DNA of 64,000 bases from Atopsyche davidsoni (GCA_022113835.1 JAILWY010000027.1:8062501-8126500); one strand, 5' to 3'; positions 1 through 13,298 are shown, counted from the first letter of the stretch. Program-made: numbers and translations. The notes: generated from the sequence alone by a model not told the origin.

Positions 1-135
1 AGTGGATAACAGATTTACTGAGGCCCGGGACCGCGCGGCCCCGGACACGGCGCGGGGGCTCCGAGGGCGAGCGCAGCCGCTCGGGCTCCGATCCCTCGCC
101 GCCGCTCGATTTGTTATCCGCTGCTCGAAAAATTT
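1..135. promoter_or_regulatory. GC-rich island at window edge with inverted repeat
   Basis: A strongly GC-rich block cut by the left edge of the window. Positions 1-14 (AGTGGATAACAGAT) are nearly the reverse complement of 109-122 (12 of 14 match), so the GC-rich interior lies between two arms containing GGATAAC. No convincing reading frame is present. It resembles the other islands to the right and is probably a regulatory element. A small inverted-repeat transposon is an alternative, although the arms are short. Confidence 0.35.
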
Positions 136-544
136 CTCAAGGTGACTAGTTTCTAAGGACATTCAAAGACACTGCTCTGCGAGGATGTGTATATTTGATA
201 GGTTAGTGAGAAGTTTTAATGTAAATTGAAATAGCACGATCCTTGCGCGTCTAGCGCGCGCTCGAAGTGTACTCTATCTAGCGACTATTGGATGTATATT
301 AAAATTCTTGTTCCAAAGTTTAATCAAATCAAATTTTAATAAATGTTCATCTGAGTATTATTTCATAAGTAAATGGGTATCGACGTGGAGTATAAATTTA
401 AAAGAGCCACTCGTTTTAGTTTTGTTTTTAAAATGTCACCCAAGTTAATGTCGTGAGTGATTTAATATTAAAGTGGAAAAGTGCACAGTATGTGAAATCT
501 TATTAAATGTGTGTTAAACGTGGTACAAAAGTTATAAAATAATT
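136..544. other. AT-rich spacer
   Basis: No gene, RNA or repeat recognised. Only AT-rich sequence without long credible frames. Confidence 0.5.
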
Positions 545-735
545 GGAAATTACGCAAGATTTATGGCTTTTCTGGCGATCGACTGATCCATGGGGTTTCG
601 TGGTCGTCGGTGGATCCTCGAGCCGAGCGTGGACCGGCAGATGGCCGGAAGAAACTTGGCCCGCTTTTGAGCATTCGTCAGAAGAGTTCCCTCCAGCGCT
701 TCCGGCCATCCCCCGGTCTATGCCGAGCTTTATTA
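545..735. promoter_or_regulatory. Moderately GC-rich island with Hox-type site
   Basis: Higher GC than its flanks. It contains the 12-mer AAGATTTATGGC at 556-567, which recurs exactly in the island near 32.55 kb. GATTTATGG resembles the Exd/posterior-Hox composite site. Short frames overlap here on both strands but their products resemble nothing known, so a regulatory element is the better reading. Confidence 0.3.
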
Positions 736-1842
736 ACAGTGAAATTATATTTAAATAAAAGTTGAACACTTTAGTTTGTAATGACATTTTGTTGAATTTT
801 ACTTTCAAATCCTCTGCACATTTCATTGTTTTTACTAAATTGGTGATCTAATATACCTATTAATATAGAATGCATAAAAAAGACTATTTAATTGACACCG
901 ATTATATACGTACTTATTTATTTTAAAAATATTTGTGTTTTTATGAATGTTTTAAATTTGTGTTGACGGAGATGGAAAATGCGGATTCTATTTATTTACT
1001 GTGTAAAAATAACCTTAAACAGTTAATGGCTGAAATTAGCCAATTTTCCCCAGCAAATTCGGAATTTACAGGGACTTCTTGTATTTTTTTGTAAACTTGG
1101 AGAAATCTTATCTACTTAAAAAAAATCTGCGGTCATTGTTAATTTTTCAAAATTTTAAAAACTAACCCTCAAGTGTCCCAATGATGTTGAAATGTTTCTA
1201 AAATTCGTATTTCAGACAAAATCGATAAATTTAAACTCAATTAATATCATTTGTTACCAAAAATATATTTTGTTGATGGCATGAAAGAATATTTTTAATT
1301 ACTTTTGTTTTTTGTGTCTTTATCTCAAAACACTGTTATTTTTTTTATTATTTTTGAAATTTTGTAATCTAAGATATTTTGTTTTTTTTTTCGCAATATT
1401 GTAAAAAATAAGTAAAATTCCTGTTATCGTGTGAACGCAAATTCTGTAAAGGTTTTTTCTTATGTATTTAAACTAAGCGATATGTGGGCAAAGATGGATA
1501 CTTTGTAAATATTAATGTTATTTGCCATGTAAGTAAACGACATAAATAAGGCATGTGCGAGACCTATGTACTTACTATGACAGTAGTAAATATATGATAA
1601 ACAAAGTTGCATACGTAATGACGAAAAATCACTCAGACGGTGCCGCGAAGCGGGCATTTCATTAAAAACTCTCAAAGTCCAGATATACCATTAGTAACTA
1701 CTAGCACAATGAGGAATAGTTTATTTCCTAAAAATCAAAACTATATTATTGTTTACTAATCATATCATACCATTTCTTTCAGTGGTAGTAGCAGTTAGAT
1801 CGTGATTTTAAAATCTTAATTTTTAACTCTTATGTGTGCCAC
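736..1842. other. AT-rich spacer
   Basis: Homopolymer-rich, AT-rich sequence. No gene, RNA or repeat recognised. Confidence 0.5.
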
Positions 1843-1904
1843 ACCCGAAGAGTTAACTGTTGTACCTCTTCTTTGTTCAAGTGTGAGATCTTCGGGTTTT
1901 TATA

Positions 1905-1965
1905 CGAATCAGTGAAATGGTCACCAACCTCCTCTGAAGAGAGGCACTTTGAGAATAGACTCCAT
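1905..1965 (+). repeat. LINE-tail repeat, copy 1 (short)
   Basis: The block GGTCACCAACCTCCTCTGA followed by a purine-rich tail matches the 3' ends at 10.68 kb (+) and 19.20 kb (-). The shared frame reads as a short peptide ending VTNLL-stop. This is the shortest of the three copies. Just upstream, ACCCGAAGA (1843-1851) and TCTTCGGGT (1889-1897) form a perfect 9-bp inverted repeat. Confidence 0.5.
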
Positions 1966-3669
1966 ATGTAAAGATCCGGCTTTTTAGTTATTATTTAGCA
2001 ATAATTTCAAAATCAGGCAAAGTTTATATTATTCATGGGTTCTGCGTGAATTTCTTGAATATTAATAAAATAAAACAATAACTCTCTCGAACTGTCAGAA
2101 ATCTCCATAAATTTAGACTTTTTTAATATCAATTTGCCCCACAACTTAACGATCCGTGCATCTATCGAAATTTTATGTCTTGGAGGTCTTTTGAACCACC
2201 TATTCTAACGATGATAATATCTTTTAGCTAACTTCTAATATTTTCTCATTATTCTTAATATTCAATATTACGTTGGTTTTTGAGATGTACATTTTTTTTT
2301 TTAGATAAATTTTGCATCTAACAACATTTACGTATAACTTGTCTTTTTAAACCAAATCGCTACAGTTAGTACATTTTTTAAAGATTCATCGATAATTATT
2401 CTTCGATATCGTCTAATCATAGGCATGAATCTGAAAATAAACCATTATTATTTTTTTATTGTTCTTGTAGCCCTTTCTGGGTCGAATGTTTCACTCTAAT
2501 GTTCTCCACGTGTACGGGTCGATTGTTCTAAAAAGACATCGATGTATGCAATGCTAATAGGCCAGCCGAATACTTCACCGAATCGTTTCTACAATTCTGC
2601 TGTTTTTCGGCTTTCTACAGAAGAGGCCGCCATGCGTAGGTATAAGACGTGAGATTTTGCGAAACACTCTTAAATTTATTCCGCGGAATGTATAAACAAT
2701 ATCCGACTAGAAAATGCGTCGCCAAAAATGGGTCAACTTACAACACACGCGTGTTTTCAAATTTATTTAAAATATCTGCCTGTTTTTCTAACCTCGCTTT
2801 ATCAAGTGGATGTCCGTGGCTATTTAAAAACATCGGTCCTTCACTTTGAGTTGTTGCGAAAGTGCATTTATTTAATAAAAAAAAATAGCAACTTAGAACA
2901 GGGACGGGCAAATATTGTTCGCGAACTGAATTCAGCTTAATAACAATTATAATAAAATTTTACTACCAGAAAAATTCAATACTAAAGGTCTGCTTGTCCT
3001 TTTATGTAAAATCAATTTTTTTTTGTAATGTTCAAGCGTCTAGATTTATTGCAAACATAATATCGACATTACAAAAAACAGTAACAACAATACACAATTT
3101 TTATTGGACTCTTGTGTATTAACATGGTTTTTTTCTGTATTAAAAATGCATTTTTAAAAGATTTATTAATTGTGATTATTTGTGGTATATTTTAATTTAT
3201 GGATTTAAGAAATTCCGCTTTCGTGGATTCAGTCTGAGAGATTCTTTGAGTTCCTTTTATTGTGAATAAAAGAAAATGAAAGTGGGTAACGATGACTTGG
3301 TTACTTTTGTATTTTTCTTCTCTATATAAGCTTCGTACGATGCTGGTAATGAAAACTTAGTATCAAAATCAACGCTCACTAGTATTAACGTCTTGACTAT
3401 TTATATTTTCATATGTTAAAGTATGAATTAAAATATTGCAGTACCAAGTCGATCTACCTTATAAATACCGCGTAAGGAAAAAGCTGAAGTTTGGTGTAAA
3501 ATATTTTTCTCGAAAATTCGTTTGTGATTTTAATAGATTGTATTTGGAAGTATGTTCGTAGTTTGACTAATCAAGTAGGCATAAAATAGGGCGACATCGT
3601 TTCATATTAAATTTGTGATCATGGATATCACTGTACAAATATTAAATATTGTAACCGTAATGAATTTAC
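1966..3669. other. AT-rich spacer
   Basis: No gene or repeat recognised. Short frames around 2.65-2.94 kb have AT-driven composition and no recognisable domain. Confidence 0.45.
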
Positions 3670-3830
3670 CCCACTTGTAGCAGGAAAGGGCGGGACGCCT
3701 GCAGGGAGCTGAACCCGAATCACCCGAGTGTTCCGCCTCGTGTACAGTTGTGGATTGTACCCACCCCTGCTGAAGGGAGGCCTTGCTCTCGATGAACGCA
3801 GAACGAGTCATCGCACAGAGTGCATTCACT
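3670..3830. promoter_or_regulatory. GC-rich island
   Basis: A GC-rich patch in AT-rich DNA, with no credible frame and no repeat I recognise. Grouped with the other candidate cis-regulatory islands on composition only. Confidence 0.25.
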
Positions 3831-5119
3831 ATGTTTTTCAGGCTCGTAAGAAATAAATGAAAGTAAACGGTTAAATCAATCAGGGTTTGAAAAATCGCCG
3901 AACGCAAAAATAGTAATAACAATATGCAAGACATGCGAATGTATTTTTTAAGCCCTGGTTTAAATTATTATTATTATTTATTTACGTTGATTACAGATTA
4001 TTTGGATGCTGCAAACGTGCGGTTAGGTTTCCTATTTTAACGTAAGTTTTCTCTATGCTTTTGTAAAAGATTTTTCACTTTATTTTTAACCGTTTACTTT
4101 TGCCTAATGAGGTGTACGCGAAAAGGCTGAGAGTTTTGTTAAAACGTGCGTAGATTATCTTTCAAAATATTATCAAAATTATTAAATAACAAATTTTAAG
4201 ATTGATGTGTGCAATTTTTTTCTAAATACTTGCTTTCATAATATTACTGAAAGCTATTTTAACTTTTAAAAGTAATGCAACTGGGTTTAATAAAAATAAT
4301 TATATCATGCTATACTAACTATAATTAAAGTATTAAGAGTACTGTAAACGTTTGGTGTGTTTATTGTCATTCGTTTCTAAGCTCGTTTTCCCTAAGCTCT
4401 CAGCTGTCGGAAGCCTCGATGATTGACCTAACAGAAGAGAAGTTGGATGATTGTACTATTCATTCCATGTAAAGCTATGAATATACTGTAACGTATTATT
4501 ATAAATAAATTATTATCGTGTAAGTAACTTAAAGTGATTGATATACATTATAATAAATCAATATAATAAAACAATGACAAAGTATTACTTTCAGACATTT
4601 CATTCGATTGCCCCTCCTCCACAATGCCTAACGTATGATTTAATTTCCATGTGACACAACACCTATTATTTATCATAACCATTTACACTTATACTTGCAA
4701 CAGTGCATAAATATGCACATAATTATTTATGCAGTCATATTAATCTCCAGATGTTGATGCACCCTTCTCACCATCGGCGTGCAGTCTTTGCATTTCAAAG
4801 TACACCGAATCCCTAAAATAACTATAATATTTACTATCAAAGATGCCAGAATTAAAATAAAAAATATTTCAAATAAAACAACATGTATTGATACATGCAA
4901 TATCATAAACGTGTTTTAAATATTTTTTGTCAAATAATCATTGAAATGTATTACATTTCACAATATACCTGTAAGGTAAAAAATGCGGATTGATTTAAAA
5001 TTTAATGCAAACCACTGTTGTAACATATTTAGTCAAAATAATAAATATATTTTTTTAATTATTTTCAAAATGTTCTGTAGATTTACTCCAAATAAAACCT
5101 AAACAATCATTACTTTCCC
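3831..5119. other. AT-rich spacer
   Basis: No gene recognised. TGATTGACCTAACAG near 4.42 kb resembles an Exd/Hth-type site but stands alone. Confidence 0.45.
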
Positions 5120-5335
5120 TCACAAGCCCGAAGCCGGGTTTCGAGTCACGGAATCAATTAATCCCTTTGGTTGTCGCGCGCTAGCGGGTTATATTGAATA
5201 AAACCTTCCGGAGACGGCCGCTGTCGGCGGTAAAAAGAGACTTTGATAGTATTGAAAAATGATTAATGAACCAAATCGCAAAGAGCTGAGGTAACAATGT
5301 CGCACCCCCTCCCCTAGCTGTGCGCCGCCACTGGA
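5120..5335. promoter_or_regulatory. Island with Hox/Exd composite site
   Basis: A GC-rich island containing TGATTAATGA at 5260-5269, an excellent match to the anterior-Hox/Extradenticle composite consensus TGATTAAT(G/T)(A/G). CTTTGATAG, a TCF-like core, lies about 20 bp upstream, and CAATTAATCC lies near 5155. A Hox-responsive enhancer inside a Hox cluster is plausible, but motif matching alone cannot prove it. Confidence 0.4.
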
Positions 5336-6113
5336 TTATTTTATTTTATATACTTATTTGAAATAGATATTAAATAAATATTCAAAAAATATGTTCTTCG
5401 ACCTTCCGCCGCTACTGGATATTAAACGTCTCAGTGACATTATTTCTAAATATTTTTTTATAATATTATTATGTTAAAAAAAACTATATCTCAAGAGGCA
5501 CATATTATAAGAGCGGATAGTATATAGTTGATAATGAAAAGACTGTTTAATAAACAGAAATAATCTATATTCTACAGTTGAAACAAACTAATGATGGAGT
5601 ATAAATATATTTATTACAATATATATATATGCCAAAAGTCCGTTCTCTTATTTTGTTCATTATTTATAATGATATTAACAACAGTTTTTATGTTTTCCTC
5701 AAAAACACAAGCAAACAAATATTATTATTATAAGATTCATGTTGAAGATAATACAATGTCCAGAGGTTTTTTAAAGTATTTTCATGTCGATGAAATCAAA
5801 ATCAACACATTGGCATTTTACAAATTTACAGAAACGACTGAGCAAAACAAACATTTCGAAATTGCTTGCTTTGAATCTGTCAAACCGGTTGATGTAAAAT
5901 TATGAAGTACTAAACAACGTGGCTGATTTAATAAATAGTACATATGTCGATTGACCAAAATTAAAAACAAAATAATATTATGAGTAAGTAATTCACAATC
6001 AAATTTAAAAAAAACAGATTTAAAAATTTACAACAGGTGATTTTTAATGCTCGGTGTCTCTTAAGCATGCTTATATAGCGTTTTGGTCCTATGCTAGCTT
6101 GTATCTCAATTAT
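5336..6113. other. AT-rich spacer
   Basis: Contains a 104-codon open frame at 5591-5905 (+). Its product is dominated by Tyr/Ile/Lys/Phe and matches no family I know. I treat it as chance. Confidence 0.4.
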
Positions 6114-6182
6114 ATGCCGTTCGTCTCTCCTCCAGCCAGCAGCGCTCACACATGATGCTGCCACTTGGTGGAGGGACGGCAT
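6114..6182 (+). other. Imperfect hairpin, 69 nt
   Basis: Begins ATGCCGT (6114-6120) and ends ACGGCAT (6176-6182), a perfect 7-bp terminal stem. Inside, a pyrimidine-rich left arm pairs discontinuously with the purine-rich right arm (CTCCTCCA against TGGTGGAG; GCAGC against GCTGC). It is miRNA-precursor sized, but the stem is broken and I recognise no mature miRNA. It sits in a GC-rich patch running to about 6,300. Confidence 0.3.
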
Positions 6183-6361
6183 CCGGGCACCGGTTCCTCT
6201 AATGCGTGTCGAAAACCGACATTCGCTAGATCGTCGGCGACCCCGACATTAGAGCGAGAGCGTCCTCTGCTCTCCTCTACCATGGCTCATATTCAGGAGT
6301 ATAAATAAACACACACAAGTTTAAATATACAGGATTAAATTAAAAATTAAACATTATTTAC

Positions 6362-6371
6362 GTGACGTCAC
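6362..6371. promoter_or_regulatory. CRE palindrome GTGACGTCAC
   Basis: A perfect 10-bp CREB/ATF-type palindrome in the context ACGTGACGTCACTGCACG. The same 10-mer recurs at 14,119-14,128. Confidence 0.35.
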
Positions 6372-6379
6372 TGCACGAG

Positions 6380-7114
6380 CCGCCTGCATTATACAAAACC
6401 AAACACACAGGGCCGCATTAGCACGCCATATCATGTTTATTTAAAAACTGTGCTATAAAAAAAAAGTAAACTATAACTAGATTGGACCTTATTACTAAGT
6501 ATATCTGTTTGCGGCTTAACATATATATTTTTTATATATAAAACATATGCAATTGATTATGTGTAATTATGCAGTGGATAATTAAATATTTGATTAATAT
6601 ATATTAGCATAGTATAGCGTGATCTTGCATTATACATTCACTTACCTGCAATTACTCAGAATTTTGTGTGAACTGTGCTATGTTTTCAAGACTCAGCATG
6701 TAATTAGTATAAACGATTTATTATGCATATAATGACATTCAAGGTTGTTATTAAAATAATTTAAATATTCCTTGAAAATGTAATAGTAAACAATTTACAG
6801 GAGTAGTTAAATGTAAAATAACATGTTATATTTTTAGAGTTTTCTGTAAGTATATTTCAACGATTGAAAAAAATATACGTGGCAATAAATGTCTTTGCTC
6901 AGAAAGATAATACTTTCACTTTTTATAATAAGTGGCCCTTAGATGAAAAAGGAGATTTTAAAAGGTCTTCGAAGCAAAGACAATAATAATAAAAAGTTTA
7001 AAATCGAACAAATGTGTTTTATAAAGTCATAATAACACTTGAATGAAACATCTTAATTTTAAAAAATCAAATAGTGTTAATCTTTGAAATATAATTTCCC
7101 AAGTTTGCTCATTT
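6380..7114. other. AT-rich spacer
   Basis: No gene or repeat recognised. Confidence 0.45.
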
Positions 7115-7330
7115 GACCCCTCCCGCAGATCAGCTGATTTGCCAGGGCCGCACTCGGGGCCGGGACCCTCGCAGGGCCGCCGCAGGTGAGACAATGCCCG
7201 CGTCACAATAATACTGTGACGTAATGACTAATGGACCAATAGGGAAGCGGCGTTGTGCGCCGCTAAATGCGAAGGACGGCGCTCGGGCGGACCGGAGGCG
7301 AAGTGGGATTTATTTATACCAAATTTGAAC
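7115..7330. promoter_or_regulatory. GC-rich island with perfect inverted repeat
   Basis: Contains CGTCACA (7201-7207), a 7-bp spacer, then TGTGACG (7215-7221): a perfect inverted repeat built from CRE/ATF-like half-sites. A CCAAT motif follows at about 7236, then a GC-rich stretch free of credible coding. The architecture is typical of a promoter or enhancer. No transcript evidence is visible. Confidence 0.4.
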
Positions 7331-9270
7331 TTGACGGAAGGTTGGGTTAGGACAGGTCTCCTGTTAGGTAAAAGGTAAACTTTGTAAGTTAAAAATATTA
7401 AAATGCATTTTTTTATTTACAGTAAACTATTTTTGTACGTACTTTTTTCATATTAGACTAGAATATATCTAGTAACTTACACTCTATAAAAAATAAACAA
7501 TTACATAGACTATATTATACATAATATATTATTCTAGTATACCGATAACTTCATACATTTTTTTATCAACTGTATGACGAAGGTTCCTTTAAAGATACCT
7601 TTACTTACCATGAACCATGCGATATTAAACCATCGATATAAATTACGCTCTCTTCGCCGATTCTTCATTCACAAGTCATCTAAATCACCCGTCGTTCAAT
7701 TTTTGATATGTCAATCAACAATTGCACATTTCTACAGCACTCTTGAGAACACTGATATATAATTTCATATTATAGTATAGTATTCAAAAATGCAAGATAA
7801 AATTAATCATTGTTGCACTATAACATAAGTAAGAGAAAAGTTTTATTTAAAAAAAATTATTTATTTTGTATTCCAAGTAGTGCCACTGAATAAAACTGAC
7901 ACTTCATAGCACACAGAACACTGTAGAATAAAAAGAAAGTATTATTACCTTAAATAAAGCTTTGCTATGTATTCAATTCCTAAAAAAAACATAATGTAAA
8001 TAAATTTTGATATCCTAAAATGATACAATCAGTCCATCAATTCTTGCCACCGTTTTTGGAACTGTGAGTCACGTCGCCCTTATCTCGCCCCGATCTTAAT
8101 CAACAGCCTTGGCTCACAATTTATATGAAGTCATTAAAAGAATAATTAAAGCCACCAATCTTTCGGGTGCTTTGGCACATTCTGCCTATGGGCGCAGCTC
8201 CCCAGTTATCAATTCCTGATAAGGAAATGTATATCCAATAAATCTACTACGTACAAGTAGGAATTGAGAAAATAGTTACAACATTATATGTCGTGATGAA
8301 TGGATGCATTGGTTAAAAATAAACCTAGCCTAACTGACTAACGCAGCGGTCGACAATTTCAGGTATTTAAAATATCCTATTAAAAACGATAGCTAATCAA
8401 TAAATCCGTACTAAACACTCACAGGCTGTATGTGTAACAATAAACTTGTATACGTATTTGCAATATTTTATTGAATGATACATTTCATACTTATAAAAAT
8501 TAATCGTGTTTTTTATTTAAATCACCTGAAGTTGTGGTGTAAACATAGAGAAAGAGAAGAGAAAACATCTAAACTAAATGATGAAACTGAAAACTGCTTG
8601 TCTTTACCTTAATCACTAAAAAATGGATTTATTGAATTCTAAGACTCAAGCGTGTGTTGCGGGTGAGTTAGGACATTAAATAAATCTGTATTCCCAATTT
8701 TTAAATGTTTATAATTTAAAACAGTTATTTTTAACAATTGTTGTTCCGGGTATATTCGTTCAGAATACTAAATTATAATTTTAACAAAATTTGATACCAT
8801 CTATTCTGCATGGGATCTATTTTAATTGCTCACTTATTAGAAATGGAGTGGTGGCGTAGTAATTATGTTATTATTATTATTTTTTTTTTTTAGGTACGCA
8901 AATACTTAAAAATGTATTAAGTTGTTTTTATAGAGTTTGTATTTGAGATGGCTCTATGACTTACCGTATTTTTTGCGCTTTTGTACGGCTGATTTTATGT
9001 GCATCAAAAACAGTGGCCATGTTTGTATTCATGAAGCTGTGTTTATGATACAGAGCAAGATGCAACTGCACCATAACTGGTGTAAAGCGCATCTTATATA
9101 AACCATGTCAAGAACGTTGAATAAAACGCCCGCTTTAAACATACAATCAGGGGGTGCAGGACCCTAAATAATATTTAATGTAAACTAAATAAATAAGCGT
9201 CTTCAGTGTGAAACTTTCTTTAAAATATATATAATGTCTTATAATATGAAAACACTTAGGTTAAGTAGTA
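7331..9270. other. AT-rich spacer with GATA inverted repeat
   Basis: Mostly featureless. TTATCA (8206-8211) and TGATAA (8217-8222) form a GATA-factor-type inverted repeat with 5-bp spacing, next to a small GC-richer patch at 8.04-8.22 kb. No gene recognised. Confidence 0.35.
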
Positions 9271-9299
9271 AAGCAGCCCACACACGTTGCAACACGGCT
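9271..9299 (+). repeat. Solo terminus of GCNGCCTAC MITE family
   Basis: AAGCAGCCCACACACGTTGC and the following bases match the termini of the MITEs at 18.1, 26.9 and 41.4 kb. No matching opposite end was found nearby. The block at 9,785-9,855 (containing CCAATAGCGTC) matches the family interior. Confidence 0.45.
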
Positions 9300-10357
9300 A
9301 CTTATTTGGTTTTGTCATCATCAATACAACACACTATAAAGAATAAACGAAGTTGATTTCAATGCAGGTTTTAAAAACTACAATTCAACTTTTATGTTAT
9401 ACTTTATTCTAAATTTGTGTGAATGCAATCATTAAAAAAATATTAAAGGAAAACTATATAAGTCGAAATAAATTATTGATTAAAAAATCTATCTATAATG
9501 TATGTAGACTGGAACCCTGATTTCGAGGTCTGAACCTGAAGTTCCTTCCTTATATTTCCAATTTTATTCTGAAACCAAGATCTTGCATTGGGGCTCGCTG
9601 GCTTGCTGTGAAATGCTACGTCCTGTCTGTAATATTGTATGACTGCGAAGCCAGGACTACCAAGGAAACCACTCTTCAGTGCCTGACACATGGATAATCC
9701 TCAAAATATTATGGACGAACCTCGTCACATCAGCATGCCAACAAAATGGACACTAGAACAACAATCTTGACACTAGAGCCAAAATGTTGTGTATCCTGTA
9801 CACACCGACTCGTAACTAGCCAATAGCGTCTCTTTTTGCTTTATTTATATAGGCTAAACTATAAAAAAAAATACACCAAATAAAGAAACGCTACAAACAT
9901 GTAAGAAACACTGTAAGAAAACAGATGGGATGGTAAACAATGTGGTATACTTGTATGAATAATAATGACAAAAGACATTACTGGTCAAATATGTAATGAA
10001 TTTAAAAATATAGTTTTTGGTAATAAAACGGTCAAAACGACCTTTTCCTCAGCATGAATTCTTTAATATAAATAAGGTATTTGTGTGTCAAAATTGAGAC
10101 CAAACCAATGGACTTTGGGCTAACTAATTAAATAATTTTGACAGTATTCAATTTATTTAAATAAATAAAAATATGTGCGACCTTTTAAAACAAATAACCA
10201 CTGAGGTAGCAAACGTATTGTGTAATATATACGTTTACTCAATAATATTGAGGTATTAAAGATTTAACAATATAGATATAAAGCCGCTCTTCGCGGAGAA
10301 CATCTCTCTCGGTCCAAGAAATTGATGTGTCTTCACATGAACAGCGTCTAAACCATT
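9300..10357. other. AT-rich spacer
   Basis: Apart from the MITE-interior fragment near 9.8 kb, no gene, RNA or repeat recognised. Confidence 0.4.
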
Positions 10358-10394
10358 TTGAAACAAACTGGACATCATTGTAACTTAGCGAAGG

Positions 10395-10735
10395 ACACAA
10401 AAAAATGTCCGCTGGTCCTGAGGCGCAGCAGACCTGCCGGCCAACTCTTCATGCTGATTCCTGGACTTGGGGGTGGCGGCGTCCGCAGACCCGGACCAGG
10501 CTTAAAACCATCCGGAATTGAGACGTTTGAATATGGCTATATAGAAGAATCAGTAAAATACCGTGGGTTGAGCGCGTCACAAATAATAATCTAAGGAAGG
10601 TGAAAGTTTGAGTGGCTGGTGGTCGGAAGTACTGCCGCATTAATGAGACTGGCCCAGGATAGAAATATGTTCGATGAAATCGTCACCAACCTCCTGTGAG
10701 GAGAGGCACCAGCAGAAGAAGATAAAACTTTTTTT
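10395..10735 (+). mobile_element. Decayed non-LTR retrotransposon (LINE) fragment, copy 2
   Basis: Reading + from about 10,530 gives WLYRRISKIPWVERVTN, which closely resembles the conserved tract near the end of many insect non-LTR reverse transcriptases (W-YRR---I-W---V-N). Upstream the frame is broken by shifts. A shorter frame then encodes LMRLAQDRNMFDEIVTNLL and a stop (to about 10,698), followed by a purine-rich tail and a T-run. The last block is shared with copies near 1.93 and 19.2 kb, the pattern expected of 5'-truncated LINE insertions. The element is dead; the exact clade is not determined. Confidence 0.6.
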
Positions 10736-10794
10736 TTTTTTCTTAGATTTAATATAGAGTAGCATGTACATGTGACGCTAATTTTTAAATAGGC

Positions 10795-11045
10795 TCTGAC
10801 GGGGGTCGCGTTTTAACCCTCTCTGGGGTCTCGGGGGGACGAGGCGGCCCTGGCGACCAGGCGCGGACAAGGCTGCAGTCCCATCCGAGTCGCCCCTCAG
10901 GATTTATTGCCTTTTGATTGAGCGCTCCGTTTCAATTGTTGCTTCCATAAATTTACAAGTATTACCTGCGAAGAATACAAATTCCTTTCACTGCAGTTTA
11001 CACGGCAGCCCGATGCTGGCAGGGCGCCCTCGCGAGCCTTACGAA
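10795..11045. promoter_or_regulatory. GC-rich island
   Basis: Two GC-rich patches (10.80-10.90 and 10.99-11.04 kb) without coding potential I can support. Candidate regulatory island on composition only. Confidence 0.25.
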
Positions 11046-13298
11046 ATCAAAACCGCGTAATAAATAAATCCCTGCAATCTAGATTATATATTTATATTCA
11101 AACAATATTAATAAATAATCAAAAAACTATGATAATAACATAGTAAGCGTTTTCGCCTAGCAAACATTCGTAATGAGGCAGTATATAAATGCAAACAATT
11201 CAATGTGTTTTTTTTTAAATACAAAGATGGTATCAATGTAATAAAAATAATTTTTGATCGAATTTCGGTTCAATGTAAAAGCTTTAAAAATAAATATATG
11301 TTAAATATCAACGATCGCATGTCTAACCCTTAAATTATTGTATTTCCAATATACAGTTCGGTTTCAAAACGATTGACTTGTTATGACTTATGACTGAACC
11401 TATACTGTATTTTTATGAAAGTATACAATACAATACATAATTTCATAAATAATCAAGTTATAAAAGTTGAAAGCGAAGCATGCAGTTCAATACCTTGCTA
11501 GCTTGATATTATCTCAAATACATATCTATGGCGTGCTTGCCTTCAAATATATTTACTTATTTTTTTCAATTTTATAATTTAAAGTTAATATAAGTTATTC
11601 GCATGGTTTTTTTCAATTTCCCGGACGCCACTGTCGTTACAATATAAAAACGATACTCGATGCTTGCAAGCTCAGGCATTGGTAAGTACCATATACGTAG
11701 AACCACTTCATCGAAATTTTCTTATGAATATGCCAGTGGCGTGCAGTCCTTAAATATATTAAATTTAAAATAATACGTATGCATTATTTTCATAAAAAAA
11801 AATGTAATTTGGAAAACTTTCGACGTATTTTTATTTAAATGTTTCAAAATACATTGTAAGGGATGGAGTGCCAAATTTGTTTTATGGACCGCGTGCTACT
11901 GAAATATACCGTAGTGTGTCGCGGGCCGCTTGTGTTGTGAAGGCAATGGCTTATTTAAGCCGGAGGGCGGTTTGCCAAACAGCAAATAGGACGCGATGAA
12001 AGACTTTTGCACCACAGCTGATGAATCCATATGGCATACATCACGTGTGCCTGAAAGCGAAGATACGATAATACAAGTAATACCTACGAATCAACTAATT
12101 TGCATTCGACTTTATTTTAAGTTTTGCCTTCAAATCCTTCATAATTCTATTGGGAAAAAATAATAATGGCAGCCGCCATAATCAAAAGACAATCTCTCAT
12201 CAGATTTAATGCAAAATGAAAATTATTTCATTTTTATCAAAAACGAAGACTTTAAAAATAATATATTCCAGATGAGAATTTTTTCTATGGTTTTCACAAA
12301 AAAACCGTTACATTTTCATGTTGATAGATTTACATTTCCTAAGTGTGAAGTGAAAAATAACATTGTACAAAAAAATTACATCCTAAACTAAGTTAAAATA
12401 TCTTCTATATATATTCACGTTATCGCTTATAATCATTTACGTATATATTTTAAAAAAATCTATAGATCATTTAGTGAATATATTTATTTACATTCCAGTG
12501 ATATCTGTTTCGTTTATTTATATTCACGTCAAGTGCATAAGCTTGGTAGCACTTATGGTGAAATCTAGCACTTTGAATATTATTATCACCAAGGCTATTT
12601 AAATACGTTATTATTAATATATTTTACACCTGAGGAGAACTATTTACGGTTATACGTAATGCTGATATAACCGTTTAGTTTTTTTTTTAAAATTCTATTT
12701 AGTTAAAAATCGCAAATGCTTCATATACCTGCGTGCAAAGTCATACATCAAATCAAAACATGAAAAAATAAATTAATTCAAAAATATCCAATTTAGCAAC
12801 AACTTAAAAAATCAATTAAAGAAAATAAAAAATATTTTTAAATTATTACTTGTTTTCTTTTGCAGAAAACTCCGTAGTTAAATTTTTATAACATATTTTG
12901 TTCACTGTAATATTTTTAGTGTAAAAAAACTCATATCGTTGTAACTTGTAGGTTTGTTTGTCTGAAATCTCTCAAGAACAGTTTGGAAGTCCAATAAAAT
13001 AGATTAGCATACTTAGTTGAGTATTCAAAGTATTTTACTTTTTATTCAAACATCACTACCTCATTCTTATTGTAAACTCAGAAGACGAATACCCATTTAA
13101 TTACTATCATTACTTTATTAAATATCCACTCATTACTCACGGATGAAGACACGATCTGTGGAAAGCAATACGCAACCGAATTTCAAAACTACCTGGATTC
13201 AATTTTCAACGTTTGTGCAAGTATTTTCAGACCTGGAAAGGAGCATCCGAACTAAAATGTTGGTCTCATTATTTTGTTGTCCTGTACTTCCTAAGCTT
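11046..13298. other. AT-rich spacer
   Basis: No gene recognised. A GC-richer patch at 11.88-12.03 kb carries no clear motif. Confidence 0.45.

Noticed and set aside
5591..5905. 104-codon + strand frame
   Set aside because: Low-complexity N-terminal half, no recognisable motif and no neighbouring gene signals.
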